The position numbers and the translations under genes are program-made. A DNA stretch of 64,000 bases from Callaeas wilsoni (lineage: Eukaryota; Chordata; Aves; Passeriformes; Callaeidae). The notes under the pieces were generated by a model. It made no database searches, was not told the DNA's origin, and worked only from the letters and a program-made list of their open reading frames with translations. The DNA lies in the NCBI GenBank assembly GCA_013398955.1, contig VWPU01008506.1:62001-126000 (forward strand), given 5' to 3'. Within the stretch, counting starts at the first letter, position 1. Each line of letters begins with the position of its first letter. This document shows positions 1 through 13,800 of the stretch, in pieces.

Positions 1-719
1 TCTGTTTAAGGGAATACTGACACTACTTTTTCAAAGTGATCTCACATTTAATGATGAAAAAGCATTAAATAGGAACACAACGCTACTGCTGCCAATATGA
101 AAATATGCCTTTAACGCTGCATGGAAACACAAACTTAAAAACACACTCAAAATTAAAAGCAAAGAGCTCTAAGAGAACCATGATCTTGAATATTGGCTCC
201 AGCTAACAAAACTAAATACAAGCACAGGAAGCTCTGTCATTTGTCACTTCTGCCTTCTGAAACTATTTCACACAAAAACATTTGCACACCAGAGTAGCTT
301 CATGCGGTTGTTCTCAGAACTTCTGAGACCTCAGCCTCCCAGCAGCGACACAGCCAGCACCTCAACTCCAGCAAGTCTGACACAAGGAGCTGGGAGTGCA
401 GAAGCACACAGAAAAGTCATGTCTTAAAAGGACCTTTAATCATTTCGTCTTGGCGAGTTACAAGTTCCTTGTGTCATGTGCTGAACCCTCACCAGCGGGG
501 AAAGGCCAGGAGGACACAGCCGGAACACACACACACGTTTTGCCTCAAGCTTCCTCGGCTTCACACCTGCAGAGAAATCCAAGCTGAACACACTGCAGGA
601 AGGCTGAACTACCCAACTCATCCTGGACACGCAGGCAGGAAGAACTTTTACTCAAAAAATGACTCTGGTTATCAAACTCATTAAATGGATGCTATAATAG
701 CAGTAAGTTAATAAAGAAC
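1..719. other. Intron sequence, no gene seen
   Basis: This lies downstream of the last visible OSBPL10 exon and should be intron, since the ORD is incomplete. It is AT-rich with a slightly GC-richer patch at about 320-640. No further ORD exon (such as an E-H-G-E-E or P-F-Y-G-G segment) could be read on the minus strand. Short open frames here have no recognisable features. Confidence 0.6.
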
Positions 720-1015
720 AATCGTAGAATCACAAAACGGCCTGGGTTGGAAGGGACCTTAAAGATCATCCAGTTCCAATTCCCCTGCCATGGGTAGGGA
801 TACCTTCCACTAGACCAGGCTGCTCAGAGCCCCATCCAGCCTGGCCTTGAACGCTTTCAGGGATGGGGCATCCACGGTTTCTTTGGGCACCCTGTTCCAG
901 TGCCTCACCACTCCCACAGCAGAGAATTTTTTCCTAATATCTAACCTAAACCTACTCTCTTTTTAAAACCATTCCCTCTTTTTCTATCACTACATTGTGA
1001 AAAGTTTGTCTCCAG
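720..1015 (-). mobile_element. CR1 LINE fragment, 3' end
   Basis: The plus strand begins with a diverged copy of the CR1 terminal octamer (ATCGTAGAATCACAAAAC). It then follows the reverse complement of the CR1 3' region: GGTTGGAAGGGACCTTAAAG, CTAGACCAGGCTGCTCAGAG, GGGGCATCCACGGTTTCTTT, then TTCCTAATATCTAACCTAAA and CCATTCCCTCTTTTTCTATC. So the element is on the minus strand with its 3' end at the left, in sense with OSBPL10, and 5'-truncated as is usual. The right boundary fades near 1015. It codes for nothing intact. Confidence 0.93.
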
Positions 1016-4000
1016 CTGCCACCCTCCTCTGACCATCACTGTATGTCCCCACGTGAGAGGACACTGGTATGATAAACACAAATTTCCTTTTGGGTCAGTA
1101 TAGGTTTGCTTCTGTCCTCCTGATGGGATCAATAGCTTTTTTCTCCCCACTTGACTGGGAGGGACTCGGAGCTGCAAAGCTGCCAAGCACATTTAAAGTG
1201 GAGAACAAACAGTAGCAGTGACCTTCAATGTAAATATTTAACCACCACAGCAGGTTAGATATTAAAAACTGAACCTGGCTCTCTCGGCAGTAATTTTAGC
1301 ACCCGGTAGCACATTTTCTGAATTCTTTAAACACCTGAATAAATACATTTTTTAATGAAGTGCTATCTCACTTGAAATATGACTCCAGCTCAATAATTAT
1401 AGTTTAAAAGAGATTAAAGGGCAGATTAAGGGCTATGAAATACCCATAACTTGGTAATACTTTTAGTATTAACCTGACTGTTTTGCATTCCATCGTTTGC
1501 AGAGCCCACATGCAAAACCTCGTTTAAGTGAAGCACCACAAACACTGTGGCTCCCTTAGGGGAGAGGAAGCCAAAAATTACACTGAGATTCAACATTTTT
1601 AAGAGGTACCACACTTTGAATTAACACCCTACGCTGCCGAGTGTCAATCTCGAGAAATTAAAAGCCAGTTAACTGAAAGCTAACAGTTACTTTACAGTGT
1701 GTAATTTTAACATCTGCTTATAAGTATCATTACATTGCAACCGATCTTTAAAAAAAATTGCTGGAAAATACACAGGCCATTTTTCTTCCCTTGCTTCCCT
1801 GCTGAAAGGGATGATTCATGTTTAGTTTGAAAATGGTTGTAAGTAAATAAGTAAATACACATGAAAAGTTGTAGAATATTTTCCCATTTTCAGTTTTTCC
1901 CTCTCACATCAAAGAGTTCGTCTGAAAACTCCCAATTCCTTTAAAAAAAAAAAACTGAAGTATTTATAGGCAACAATTACACATGGAAGAATGCACCAGA
2001 TCAGTACTCTGGGAGGAATAGTGAATTTAGTAACCTAGTTTATTAGAAAAAAAAGCTACAGAAAAGGTTGAATTTTTTATAAACCATTTCAAAATATTGA
2101 AATTCCCCCTTGAAATGTCTTCAACACCATTTACTCCTCCTTTTGACTACAGCGACGTATTCAGAGTCACACCCCTGTCCGTGACTCCTCAGCCTGCATT
2201 AAAGGAAGTCACGGTCCTGGCATATCATTTTCCCAGTCTGACTCTTTCGTGTCCCTCACTGATGCTGCAGCTTTGTGAATTGATTTCCCAGTAACACATA
2301 TTGACAAAAAACCCCAGAGGAGGCTCTGGATCAATAAGCTGCAGAAGAGACGTAGGATTTAATGCTTCCCACTGCCTGCATGGAGATCAATCTGAACAAC
2401 AAATGGCACATGGGACACAAGGGACCTAGGGCAGTTTCCTTGTTTAAGAAGCTCTTCACCCTGTCTGTGTTACTCATAACACACAAAGAAGAGTAAATTA
2501 CGTGTGGAATGAGCCCCACATGAGTGTTGTGCATCACCAACTGCCCGGATCCCCACAGAAAAACAGGAAGTGCCAGAACTGGGCTCTTATTGTCTCAAAC
2601 CTCCCAGGCAGCTGTCTTGAGCACTTCTCATTTTTCAAAGACTGGAGCCATTTGCTAAATTAAGTAATGAGTGCCATGCTATATGAAAACAGTTCTAATA
2701 ACACTGGGCTAAAAAATATTAACACAAAAATGAGTATTTAGGGAAATATTTAGGTAGCTCTAATTGCATGCAGTAATCAAACCTTGGGACTGGTAAATTA
2801 AAAAGTCACTAATTTCTCAATACTAGAAATTACAGACCTGTACATCTATTAATACATATATGTACGTGTATTTGAACAGAAGAAAATAAAAAGAGAGGAA
2901 AGAAACCAGTCATTGCTTTCTTTTACATTTACCCTGGAAAGAGTACTGAACCTTTTACCCACCTATCAAATCTTTTCAAGTTGATTTTCAATTTAGAAAA
3001 GTAATTTTTTGGAAGCCTATACCTCACTACTTTTTAAAACATTTAAAACAGCAGAAGTGAAACCACCAGACATAACTAGCCACTTGACAATACACAGCAA
3101 TCCATTTAAATGTACTTTATGCTCTCTGCAAAATTAACCCATAAAACAAAGATCACACTTTCTGTTGGATTTTGCTGCTCTGGACCAAAATCCGAGCACA
3201 AAAGGAACAGGCACAGCTGACACTGAGGTGTGCTCACCACAGCATCCTTACCCTACAACCAGTATCCGTTTGAAGATTCTATGGACCACGTAAAAAACGT
3301 TAAATATTTACACTGACTTTCCCATCCTTTGCTAATTTAAATCTTAATGTGACACTATTCATTACAGCCTCATCTCCCCCCTTACTCTTTCACTAGTACA
3401 TAATTAACATTAACCAGAATTAGGGACTGCACATGCAACCTAAGTTCTTTTATGCAAAATATCCTCTTTTCTATTCAGGGTGGCTTTCTCATGAGGAAAC
3501 TGAGTGCAGACTACTCTGAAGAATGGGGGTTTTGTTATACAGCAAAGAAAAAGTTGCGATATTTCATTAGCGAGCCAGATTTAGACCACTCATAACCAGA
3601 GATGAAGAAAGGCTAGCATATAAAGCAGCTCCTCGTGTGGATTTCCAGCAGTGTTCTCCCACTTGTTCTGCATCTCGGCAACTGATACTTACTTTGAATC
3701 AGGAAACAAAAACCACAGACAGAAAAAAAAACAAATCTTGTCACCTTGAGGTGCGACATACACAAAAAATCACACCACTGAGACACTGAGCTCTACCCTT
3801 TGTGTGCCAAGACCATACCATTCTTAAATCCCCTAATTCTTTCAATTCCTTTATAAGCCTTTGTACTTCCATGACATTCTATGTCAGCTTCTAATAAAAA
3901 GCATAAAAAGCAACATGCTCTATATATCTAAAGACTTTCTATAAAAATATGATTCAAAGCCCTCACAGACACATTACCATTACTATATTCCTTACACACT

Positions 4001-4175
4001 ACAGGTCCAAAAATTCAGTACTATTTTATTTCTGCAAACAGCCAACTGCAGTATAAAAAGCTTCACTGAACTGTTGGAAGGACACACACAAAATTGTTCA
4101 GTAGAGAGCAAAGTTTCAAAACACACCACAGTTGCTTGTATTTAACATTAGTTCACAATGACATTTCTGGTCATC
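1016..4175. other. Intron sequence, no gene seen
   Basis: AT-rich sequence without a recognisable exon, RNA gene or repeat family. Homopolymer runs of A occur (for example near 1943-1955). Open frames such as 2097-2294 (+) and 2331-2540 (-) show no family features and lack coherent splice context. Confidence 0.6.
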
Positions 4176-4356
4176 ATCACAGAACCATCACAGAATGGCC
4201 TGTGTTGGAAGGGACCTTAAAAATCATCTTGTTCCAAACCCTCTGCTGTGGGCAGGGACACCTTTCACTAGACCAGGTTGCTCAGAGCCCCTCCAACCTG
4301 GCCTTGAAAACTTGCACCGATGGGGCATCCACAGCTTCTCTGGGCAACCTGGTCAA
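4176..4356 (-). mobile_element. Short CR1 LINE 3' fragment
   Basis: It starts with two copies of the CR1 terminal repeat (ATCACAGAACCATCACAGAA). It continues GGCCTGTGTTGGAAGGGACC, ACTAGACCAGGTTGCTCAGA and GGGGCATCCACAGCTTCTCT, ending at GGGCAACCTGGTC. This is the reverse complement of the last ~180 bases of CR1, so the element lies on the minus strand, in sense with OSBPL10, heavily 5'-truncated. A 116-codon plus-strand open frame at 4094-4444 runs antisense through the repeat and is not a gene. Confidence 0.93.
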
Positions 4357-7329
4357 ACAGAACTATTCTGATATGTCTCTGACTAAAACAAGATGGTCAC
4401 TGATTACCACTAAATTATCCAAAACATTAATTACAGCGCTCTGATGCTCTGTTTGGAAGGATTTTTTACCCTCTCATATATTGATGAGTACTGATTTAAT
4501 CTGCAGTATAATGAAACTAAAACTTAACCAACAGCAGAACTATTTAACCCAAGTTTCAAAATGTACATAGGTATATTAGAGGTATTGAGGAAACTGTCTT
4601 TCAGTTAACATGTTACTTTCAAGTAACTCTCAAATCCTTACTGATCTTACATAAAGTCAAAGGCCCCCAAATGTATGTAATTTAACTCCAGTAACAGGCA
4701 AAAAATAATGCTCATAATGAGAGGAAATTAATAAAAGGGAGAAAGAGACAAGGCGAAGCCCCAACAATAGCATGATTAGTTTGGTCATCCAATGCACAGT
4801 AGCAAAAAAGCCTCACAACAATCAGAACCCAGAGATTTTGATGATCCATGAGATGTTTCTTAGTCTCTGATTAAAAGCAGGATCAATGATTCTTCATTCT
4901 CCAGAAACTCACTTAACCTGCTTTTAACAGTTTAAAATAAGATTCTACAACCTTACTAGCTAACCTTGGTGTGTGAAAGTTTCTCCAAGGAGCTAACTTT
5001 ACTGTCTACCTACCTTAAGTAGCTCCACACGCCTTCTGACTAACAGCACCTTTCCACAGCCTAACTCATTAACTTTGCTAGACTAATTCACCCCATATGA
5101 AATGCAGCAACCCTAAGATGTCCCTAAACACAAGGAAAAAATCTCCAAATTATATTTCACATTAAAAAATTACTAGGCCCTGCATTACTAGGAATGTAAA
5201 CACTGACAGGTTTTCCACACTTTTAGTCCAGCAGCTCCTTTTTTTCAGTTCAGCAATCTATTCCCTGGTACTCATGCTGACCTCCATCTACTACAGAATT
5301 TATACTTATACAGCACATAAGCAAGAAGCATCTGCAGTAGATTCTAATTTTTGCACAGCTTGACAAATCCACACACCAACCTAATCAAGAAGACTTCCCT
5401 GCACCTAAAATAAATAAACAAGAAAATTAAAGAAAGTGCAGTTTCAAGTGAAGGAACTGCACTGCAAAGCCGGCATTTTAAACTGAGGCTGTTATGCTTA
5501 GGCTGGCTGTTTTCAGATGACAGAAAAGCATCTGTGGCACAACTTCTTGCTGCCCACTGCCAGTCCTCAGCATGCAACAGAAATGCTTGGGCTGCACTGG
5601 AGTGCCTCCATCACTTCCCAGAAATGCCGTCGCTGTGAAGATCCCTGCTTTCGCACTGCTTACATGAACAAAAAGATGAATGGTAGCTATGAATTGGTGA
5701 ACCCAGACTTCCTCCCAGAGCGCCCATCATAAAGCCAGCAGCAAACCTTGGAATAAAAGAGTTTGCTATTGCAGATGTTCCCTAAAGCCTGCCTCTATGC
5801 CTGGTATATCTCCAGGATCATGAAAAAAAGAAAGAGTATAAGGAAGAACTTATTCTCACAAGCACACATTAAACATTCCTTGGGGTGAGTAAGCAGTTAA
5901 TTCTTAGACCCTTTCTCTCTCAAAACTGGGACACATTAGGACTTTGAAGTCTTAAATAATCCCCACAGTAGACACCCCCAATCTCAGGGAACTGTATGCA
6001 CTAGAAGCAAGAGAAAGAAATTTCCCTACTCCTACATAATCATAAGTGACTTTATGTTTAATTTTATTTCCATTAAATAGTTCCCTTCACTGAACAAAAG
6101 AGTACTAGAAATGAACATGTACCAGAAAAACGCAGAATGTTAAGCCAGTGACTCAGGCTGGCAGTAGTAAAGGCAAGAGACAGAAAGACCAATTTCCCTT
6201 CTGACACTCCCTTCCCAACTTCCTTAACTCCGTATTCAAAGCAAAATACCTAAGTCATAGGAAGAAGAAAAAAGACGTGCTAACGTAGACTTTACCACGA
6301 GGATATCAAAACCAGTTGTAAGGAGGTTTCGTGTCTCTTCTACTAGAAAGGGAATATATTGCCATCAAGGAAGGAGCTACAGTAGTCCTTTCTGCTGGTC
6401 TTTAGTTTTAGATAGTGGCAATAGCAGAATACACCTGTATTTTTTGACCGTAATTATTTTGTTGTTATTAATAAGCAAAACCAAATCACTCTACTTCCCA
6501 CTCCACTTTTTTACTGCCTTTAGTACCATAGTATGTAACATAATGGTGACAAAAAGAAGCAAGTTGTCCTCATACTTCTGAGACTACAGTCTAAAAACTA
6601 GTTATGGCAAAACACTAAAATCCATACATAGGATCTTACCCTCCAAGGGACTGAATTGCTTAGAAGCACACGTATCTCAATGCATTAACAGTCACTGACA
6701 ACACTGGTACAGGTGTGTGTATCTTCAGATCATCCATTAAGGATTTGTTATGATTCCCTGTATTTCTGAACTCAAGTTGAACAATGACTTACCACAATGC
6801 AGACTGCATTTGTATGATATAGAAAATCAGGATTTATACCTCTACTATGTGACTTTCTAGAAAGCTTTTGAAAATACACAAATTTTGCAAACACTACAGA
6901 AATCACGATTCTTTGCAGAAACTATGAAAAACAAACGTTAGGCTTACGCAAAAATGTGGTTTTTCACATTGCTTTGTTCCAATTGTGAACACCAAATCCC
7001 GTATTACTTTAAAAGTGAGGAATACAAAAATATTCTTACAGAGTATGCTATCATTTGTCATTTGCTATAGGAACTTAATTATTTCTGAAGTCTGGCCATA
7101 TATGTTAACAGACTCTCATTAATATAAGCACACATTTATATACATAATGTGCATTTCACGTTCTGTCTGGACAGCAGAATGTTACATGAACCCTACAGTT
7201 TTAATCTCAAACTTCACAAAAGCAAACAGTCATAAGGTTCAAATGAAAGGTCCAAGGAAAACATTTGGATTTCCGTAGACACCCAAAAAGATAAGGTCCA
7301 AAAAAGCAGAATAAAAGCACATTTCTTAC
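4357..7329. other. Intron sequence adjoining the last visible exon
   Basis: AT-rich intron that follows the donor of the 7330-7813 exon. I looked on the minus strand for the next ORD exon, which should begin with codons completing Gly and then a Val/Leu-rich strand, and found none. No repeat family was recognised. Confidence 0.6.
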
Positions 7330-7813
7330 CTTCACCTACCATAGAAACACCTATTGACATGCCCATGAACTTGCTTTTGGTCCATACGTGAGCGTTCACA
7401 CACATTTTCTTCTCTTTGCACTCACAGTAAAAGCAAGATACTGGTGGATGATGAGACACTTGTTCAGCTACAAACCTCAGCTTGTAGCACGTGGACTGCT
7501 CCTGGCCAAGCTCCTTGGTTGAGTCCTTAGAAACCGTGGAGGCACCATTAGTTCTGAATGCTTTCACTTTATCTTTAGGCACATCCCACGAGCAATGAAA
7601 CGTTTCACCAATTATAGGGTTATAGGGCTTCTTGGCAACTGCTCCTTTTCGGCCTTCGTGAAAAGCTGTTAGATAATACTCCACAAAGCAGATAATTCTT
7701 TCCTCGGGAGTGGCTCCAGCTGCAATTGACAAAAACAGGTCTGGATGGGCCATGAAATTTGCATACATCTCCAGCAGGGATCTTTTCTCCAAAATAAATG
7801 TTGGAAGCACTAC
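7330..7813 (-). CDS. OSBPL10: OSBPL10 coding exon: N-terminal half of the lipid-transfer (ORD) domain
   Basis: 484 bases, phase 0 in and phase 1 out. The acceptor is TTTGCATACAG|GTA and the donor GAAG|GTAAGA. About 161 residues. In order: [20 protein letters not shown] (lid and first helices, residues 1-20), an [11 protein letters not shown] helix near 42-52, [16 protein letters not shown] near 62-77, a variable insert near 80-104, [20 protein letters not shown] near 108-127, and [20 protein letters not shown] to the end. The N-P-x-x-G-E and E-Q-x-S-H-H-P-P motifs hold the residues that contact the PI4P headgroup in ORP structures (Lys and the His pair are present). The domain then breaks off at the donor; the rest of the ORD must come from exons left of the window. 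Confidence 0.98.
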
Positions 7814-10800
7814 CTGTATGCAAAGCAGACAAAGGCAGATATGATTGCCCTGTGATCACACTACCAGGGAGAAAGGGGGAGAGAGAACAGTTAGGACAGC
7901 TCTAATTCTGACCCTGTCAAATTTTGGGATAGCATATTTCCCTCCCAAGCCACAACAATTTAATTTTCTTTGCAGTGCAAATAATGAGCGAAGGAAAAAG
8001 CAGTGGCCTTGATATCCATGCAGGCTGTTTCCTATTCCATTATGACTTTCAAGAGCAGCTCACACAACAGGGATGGGCTGTTCCACTCTCATGGAAATCC
8101 ACCTTTTCCTCTCCTCTCAGTAAACAAATCAGCCATTGTTTTCAGGACACAAAAATGTACTTTGATATAAACTAATTTACATCAAACATCAACAAACCAA
8201 ACTAACCATAACCCTCCAAAATGGGAGGAGCACACCCTCCCACACCACCAGAAGATGAGTATTTTACATGAATGTACACATCACAAAACCCTAAGCAGTG
8301 GAGAATGTGAGGGGTACCTCTATCCCTTCTGTCAAACATCTGTGCGGGCCCCTGATTACCCACTACATGGATTAGGTCCCTTCCAGCCTCTAACAAACCA
8401 ATCCAAGGAGATCCAACCACAACCAAATCATAACCAAATCTCCAGTCTATTTCCAAGTATAAAACCATTCTGAGGGCCCTTCCCAAGAGGCTATAGGCAA
8501 AAAACCACTCCCCATTTGCCCTAGAGTGTCATGGTATGTCATGTGCCCCCACAATTCCCAAGTCAAATCCCTTGCCACCCCTAAGATCTCCTGTCTCCCC
8601 CAAGCCCAGGGCACATCCCCTCAGTTTCAGACGGTACCACGTTACTGTGGTGAGCCCCTGCATGGCTTTGCTTTATTTCAGACAAGTTGAAACAAAAACT
8701 GCACAAACCATTACATTCATATCCTGGGACTAGAGAGGCTCTCATGGGCCGAGAAAAAAACCTGGGACTGAGCATGAGGCAGTCTGCCCGGGAGAGAGCC
8801 AGTCCCATGTGATTCGGGATGCAGTCTCAAGTGCCTTCTCTAGCAACACAGATGTTGCCAAAGTCCCTCACTTCACAATATTACTTTGTTATAAGTTTCC
8901 AGCAAAACATCCTAAGGGCACTGCAAGACAAACAAGGGCTACGGGACATAATTTATTTCTCTCCCTTCTTTCTCCGCCATGTTTCCCCCCTCGTGCAGGA
9001 CTGTCCCAGGGGAGCTCAAAGGTTGCTCCTGCATGACTAAAAAGAACTTTTGGCACACATAAATTTATCTTATGTGAATCCAAGTGGCTCAATGATGCCA
9101 GATGCAAACCAACAGCTGTCCTCTATTACAGCAATTCATCTGCTTTCCTCTTTAATTTTTCATTGCATTTACTTTTTCCCTTTTCCAAAAGCAAGGGTTA
9201 TTTACAGCAGGCAGGGAGCCACTGTTTGTCACAAACACATTTGCTTTCCCCCTGCTGGCCCAGCTTGCTCTTCTAAGTAGGACCAAAGCACAGATCAGCC
9301 CTTTTGGATCCCATGGATAATGAAATAGAAGCTGTCAAACTTTTATTAATCATTCAGCCCTTCTCAAAGAGAACTTGTAAACATGAACAAGAATTCCAGT
9401 CACAGCGGCTCAAACAGAATCTTTACAGCTACACAGCAAGTCACGGTACCTCCCGGCAAAAAGAGAGAACTGCTCTGTCTGAACTTAGCTGTTTTTTTCC
9501 TCTCTCCTTCTGTATTTTATGTTTACACACATGCAGTCCTTTATAGGCTAATAATTTTTACAAGTTGAGATATAAATCAAGGAAAGTTCCATCTGTAATA
9601 TTCCTCTGACTCTACTCTCTAAGCCCTGAGGACTCCACAAGGTTTTTCTACCAACCTATTGAGGCCCTGAATGATGGAAGACCTTAATTTTACACTGTGT
9701 GGTAGATTATTGAGTGCTAAAGACAGCCTACAGTCCTGGTGGTGTGGAAGAGACTGGATTTCAAAAGTGAAATCCAAAACTTCGGAAAGTGAGGTGGAAA
9801 GCCAGTAATTTTTCTTATTTTTAGCTCTTTAAACAATTTCATCTTACTTGCAGCATTCTCATTCTGATCAAATATTCATTATCCAATATAATCTTTTAAA
9901 AAATGCAATTCAGCACTTGAGATCCTCAATTCAGGATCTCATTTTAATATAAATTGTACACTAAAAGATCAGGTTATCAGAGGGGAAAGTGACAACAAAA
10001 CATATAAAAAAATCTCCCACAACTTCTGTCTAGAATTATCAGTAGTGCCTTTCGTGAGTCCACTGCAGAGACTTGAAAGGGCAAACTCATTTGAATAAAC
10101 AGCACTCTGCACCTCGTTATGTCCAAGTGCCTGTCTCTAAAGACAGTGACCTTTATTAGCACAAACAGAGGAGAAGAAAACTGCAGACCATACTTCAGAT
10201 GATGCAAATTTTATGGTATGAGACTGCTGTGGTTTCCTCCCACTGACACGGTCATAGAGTCTTGGTATCTCCTCCCTCAAGTCCTAGATGTGTGCTTTGC
10301 TTAACACAGTGTAGGGGTTTGACACCAGCACTGCCAGTTAATGAGACGTGATGAATCACTGGACTCTTATTAGTGAGTTTCAAGAATCAATTTAAAATCT
10401 GGATAAGGCCTGAACTCCAGCTCAAATGATCTTGCTCTACAAGCCCAGCTAAGATGGAAACTACATGCTTAATTGTGGCAGGAAAGAATCCACTGAATAA
10501 CTGAATTGTTTCCACACAAGCAGGCAGATCTATGAAATAAAGATACTTGAGTTTTAAAGCTTACACAACAGTAGTATTGAAAAAAATGCTTACAAAACAT
10601 TGCCTTTTACTAAATAATCTCATAGCCTCAAAGTTTCAATATGCAACAACATCACACACTAATATAGCAAAAAAAAACCAAACAAACAACACCAATCAAT
10701 TTTTTTTAATTGGCCCTATCTTGATTTCTGCAGAAATAAGAAATATAGAAATAAACAAATGTGGACATGTACAGCATTCTTTTTGCCAGCACCGGGCTGT

Positions 10801-13800
10801 CATGCGCTTGTGCTAGCCACTCTCGCTTTTAAAGGAATGAGGTTTTCAACTCTACTGCAGCCAGACAGAATGAAGTGTCCAGAAAAATATACTCAGGACC
10901 CATGTTCTTTATACTGGCTTTGGATAGGATTATGAATTTTCTTTTTAATTACCTAAGAAGTCAAAACTGACTAATTTTTTCCTCTGAGAAAATGCCAGTA
11001 TGATAACCAATTGGATAAACTCTCTAGAATAAATACCAAGTTCCTGAAGTCTGAAGCAAAAATATCACCTCACTGCATTCTAAAATGTTAGAATAGTCTA
11101 TTCTTACTCTTTCTCAGGCTTCAGATGAAAAGAAAGCAGTTTAAGAGGCATTCTTCCATTTTCATTGAGGTTAAAAATACAATACTGGTTCAAAACTTGA
11201 TTATAACCTCCTAAGTTTGAATTCATTTAATTAGATCTGAATGCAACCGAGAAAAATGAGCACGTCTTGAGAACAGAGATCTTTATCCCCACCATTATTT
11301 ACTGTGAGGAAAAACATGGATGTCAGCACCATTCCCTAATTTTTTTCAGAAATCCAACCAAGGTATCTCATGCTGAGATATCCTTCTCTTAGAGGTGTAA
11401 AAGCTTTCTTTTCACTGTCATCTGTGTCATTGTGGGAATAAAACAAGCTATTTTCATGCCACTTACATTTTAAAATTACAAGGTAAAAGTATATTGGCAA
11501 GGAAAGTAAAAATTTGTGACGTAGTGAACACACCATAATGTTAATTTACAACAGGTTGACATTCTGCAGAATTATTGGCAGCCCTTTTACACGAATGGCA
11601 ACCCTTTATTTTTAGCACATATTAACTGTGTAAGGAAGGTGAGGGAATGCAGGAGAGTGATCACCCATCTGTACAAACTGTTAGCATTAACTGCAATCCA
11701 TTAGATGCCATTTGCCAACAAAGGCTGTCAGTGGGTTTTGGCACAATTTTTCAGTTTTTAAAAGTCTAAAGAACAAACAATTTAGAAACTTGTCTTTTCC
11801 CCCAGCAATTCTAATTTTAAATGAGGTTGAAAGTCCTATCCCAGTCCAAAGCATCAGTTGTGCACCATATTCTGCCACTGTGAACTGCTCCCCACCCAGC
11901 TCTCTCTAGCAGCTGTTGAAGTCTATTTGGCCACCACAGAGTTTAGCCTGTTCTAGCAAATACCCACACAGATCTGATACTTCACTGCAGGTGTTCTCCT
12001 TCACGGTAGTTTTTACTCTTTAACTCCTCACTAAAAGGCACAGCAGTATGACACATTCCAGAAGTGAAGCACCTCCACAACATTAAATGTGGTTATCTTC
12101 ACTGTGGGAAACTGCTGTCAGCACAGGCAAGGCCATGGCTACCAAAAGCCATCACCCTGTAGGAAAAGATGTTGTTTCCTCTGATAAGAAATGTGAAGGT
12201 AATGATCCAGAACCCAAAGCCACCAAGGGCTCAGAAAAGCTGCTTGTTCATGTGAGTATCATGCAGCAATCCACAGCTCACAGAATGAACCAAAGACAGA
12301 GCCCTAGGGAAGAAGGCACAGGAAAATGGAAACATGTAAAAACATTCTCTGATATTAACAACTACTTCGCCACAGCCACTTCCAGCAGAAGGTGATGAGC
12401 ATCAAGGTGCTGTGGAAATCTGACTTTCAGAGGAATAATGAAAAATAGGAAGACATGCAGCCAAAAAACCCAGCTTTACTGTCACATGTCAGTGGCCCTA
12501 AGGGCCTCACATTGGTAAGCAAAGTTGATAAAAAAAGCAGCCAGCTGTCCTGTATTTTTTTTTTTAATCTTCAAAATGGGCAGAAAAGTGATGTGCACAT
12601 GTGGCATGTCTCATTAATACTTGTCATATGTGTATTCGTGCATCACACAGACTACAGACAGATCTAACTCTGCCATATGCCTGTTTCTCTTCTCATTGCA
12701 ACATTTATCATTATCTTTAAAAACTGTGCTCTAAGAATGCTATATAAGAAACAGGTTATCATATACGTATTTACCTTCATATTTTTCTTGAAAGTGTCTA
12801 CACTTCTCTAATTTACAGGAATTTCTCTTAATTACATTAACTGGGTGTCTTTGGGTTTTGCCTACTCTGCCATGACAGAAAGATGGCAGTGGAAATCAGG
12901 AAAGAAAAATCTTGTTCGTTGCCAAAGACAAAATGTTTTGAAGACACAAGAATCATGGATAAGAAATCTTAGTCTAGTTGGAACATTATAGACTCAGACA
13001 GTCTTAGAAAACCAAGAGAGGAAAGAGGAAGAGTTAAGAAAAAGCGAGAATCTAAGAAAAAAACAAAAATGAACTGTATACAACCCCAGACATACTAAAA
13101 GGTGACAGGTATAAATTATTCAAAAATGAAATGATGAAACTTTTGCTCTATTCAGAATAAAACATTAATTTCTGTGCAGCTACTCAGCAACAGAACACAA
13201 GATTGCTCAGTCTTAAGAATTTTTACCAATATTTTAAAGCACTGTCAATTGTTCCAGAGGAAGCAGAAAAAACTGTAGTGAGAAAACTTTTTTTTGTAAG
13301 AAAGTTACAGTTTTTGATTAATATGTAAGACCAAAAGAGAAGCAGATAAACTCTTCAGAACATCAAAATGCCCATGAAAACAATTTCCTGCAAGGCTGCT
13401 TTGTGTGCCAGAGAAATTCTCTGGTCCTTTCAAACTTTGTATTATTTGTGGAGAGTGTCAGAATGAGCTCTTATTTGTGAAAAGTCGATTATAGGAGTTT
13501 TATTTGGCAGTTTTTTAACTAGAAAACCCTTGTGGAAGGAAAGGATATTCCACATATTTACAAAAATCTGCTTGATTATTTATTAAGCCCCATGAAAAGG
13601 TTTCACTGGAATACAGGACTATTCAAAAAGCAGCATTCCTTGCTTCCTTAACATCTACCTCATTTCCAAAACTCTAAGGACGTAAGGGAAAATTTCTCAG
13701 ACACTGTAATTTCTTTGCTCATATCAATATGGATAAGCTTGTGACAATACTGCTTCCAGGAGTAGAGGAATGCACAGAAGGTTAAACTGGTGAGCTGCTC

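Noticed and set aside
7620..7859. 79-codon minus-strand frame
   Set aside because: It overlaps the ORD exon in a different frame.
12087..12395. 102-codon plus-strand frame starting with ATG
   Set aside because: No recognisable domain or promoter, antisense to the gene, and of a length expected by chance.
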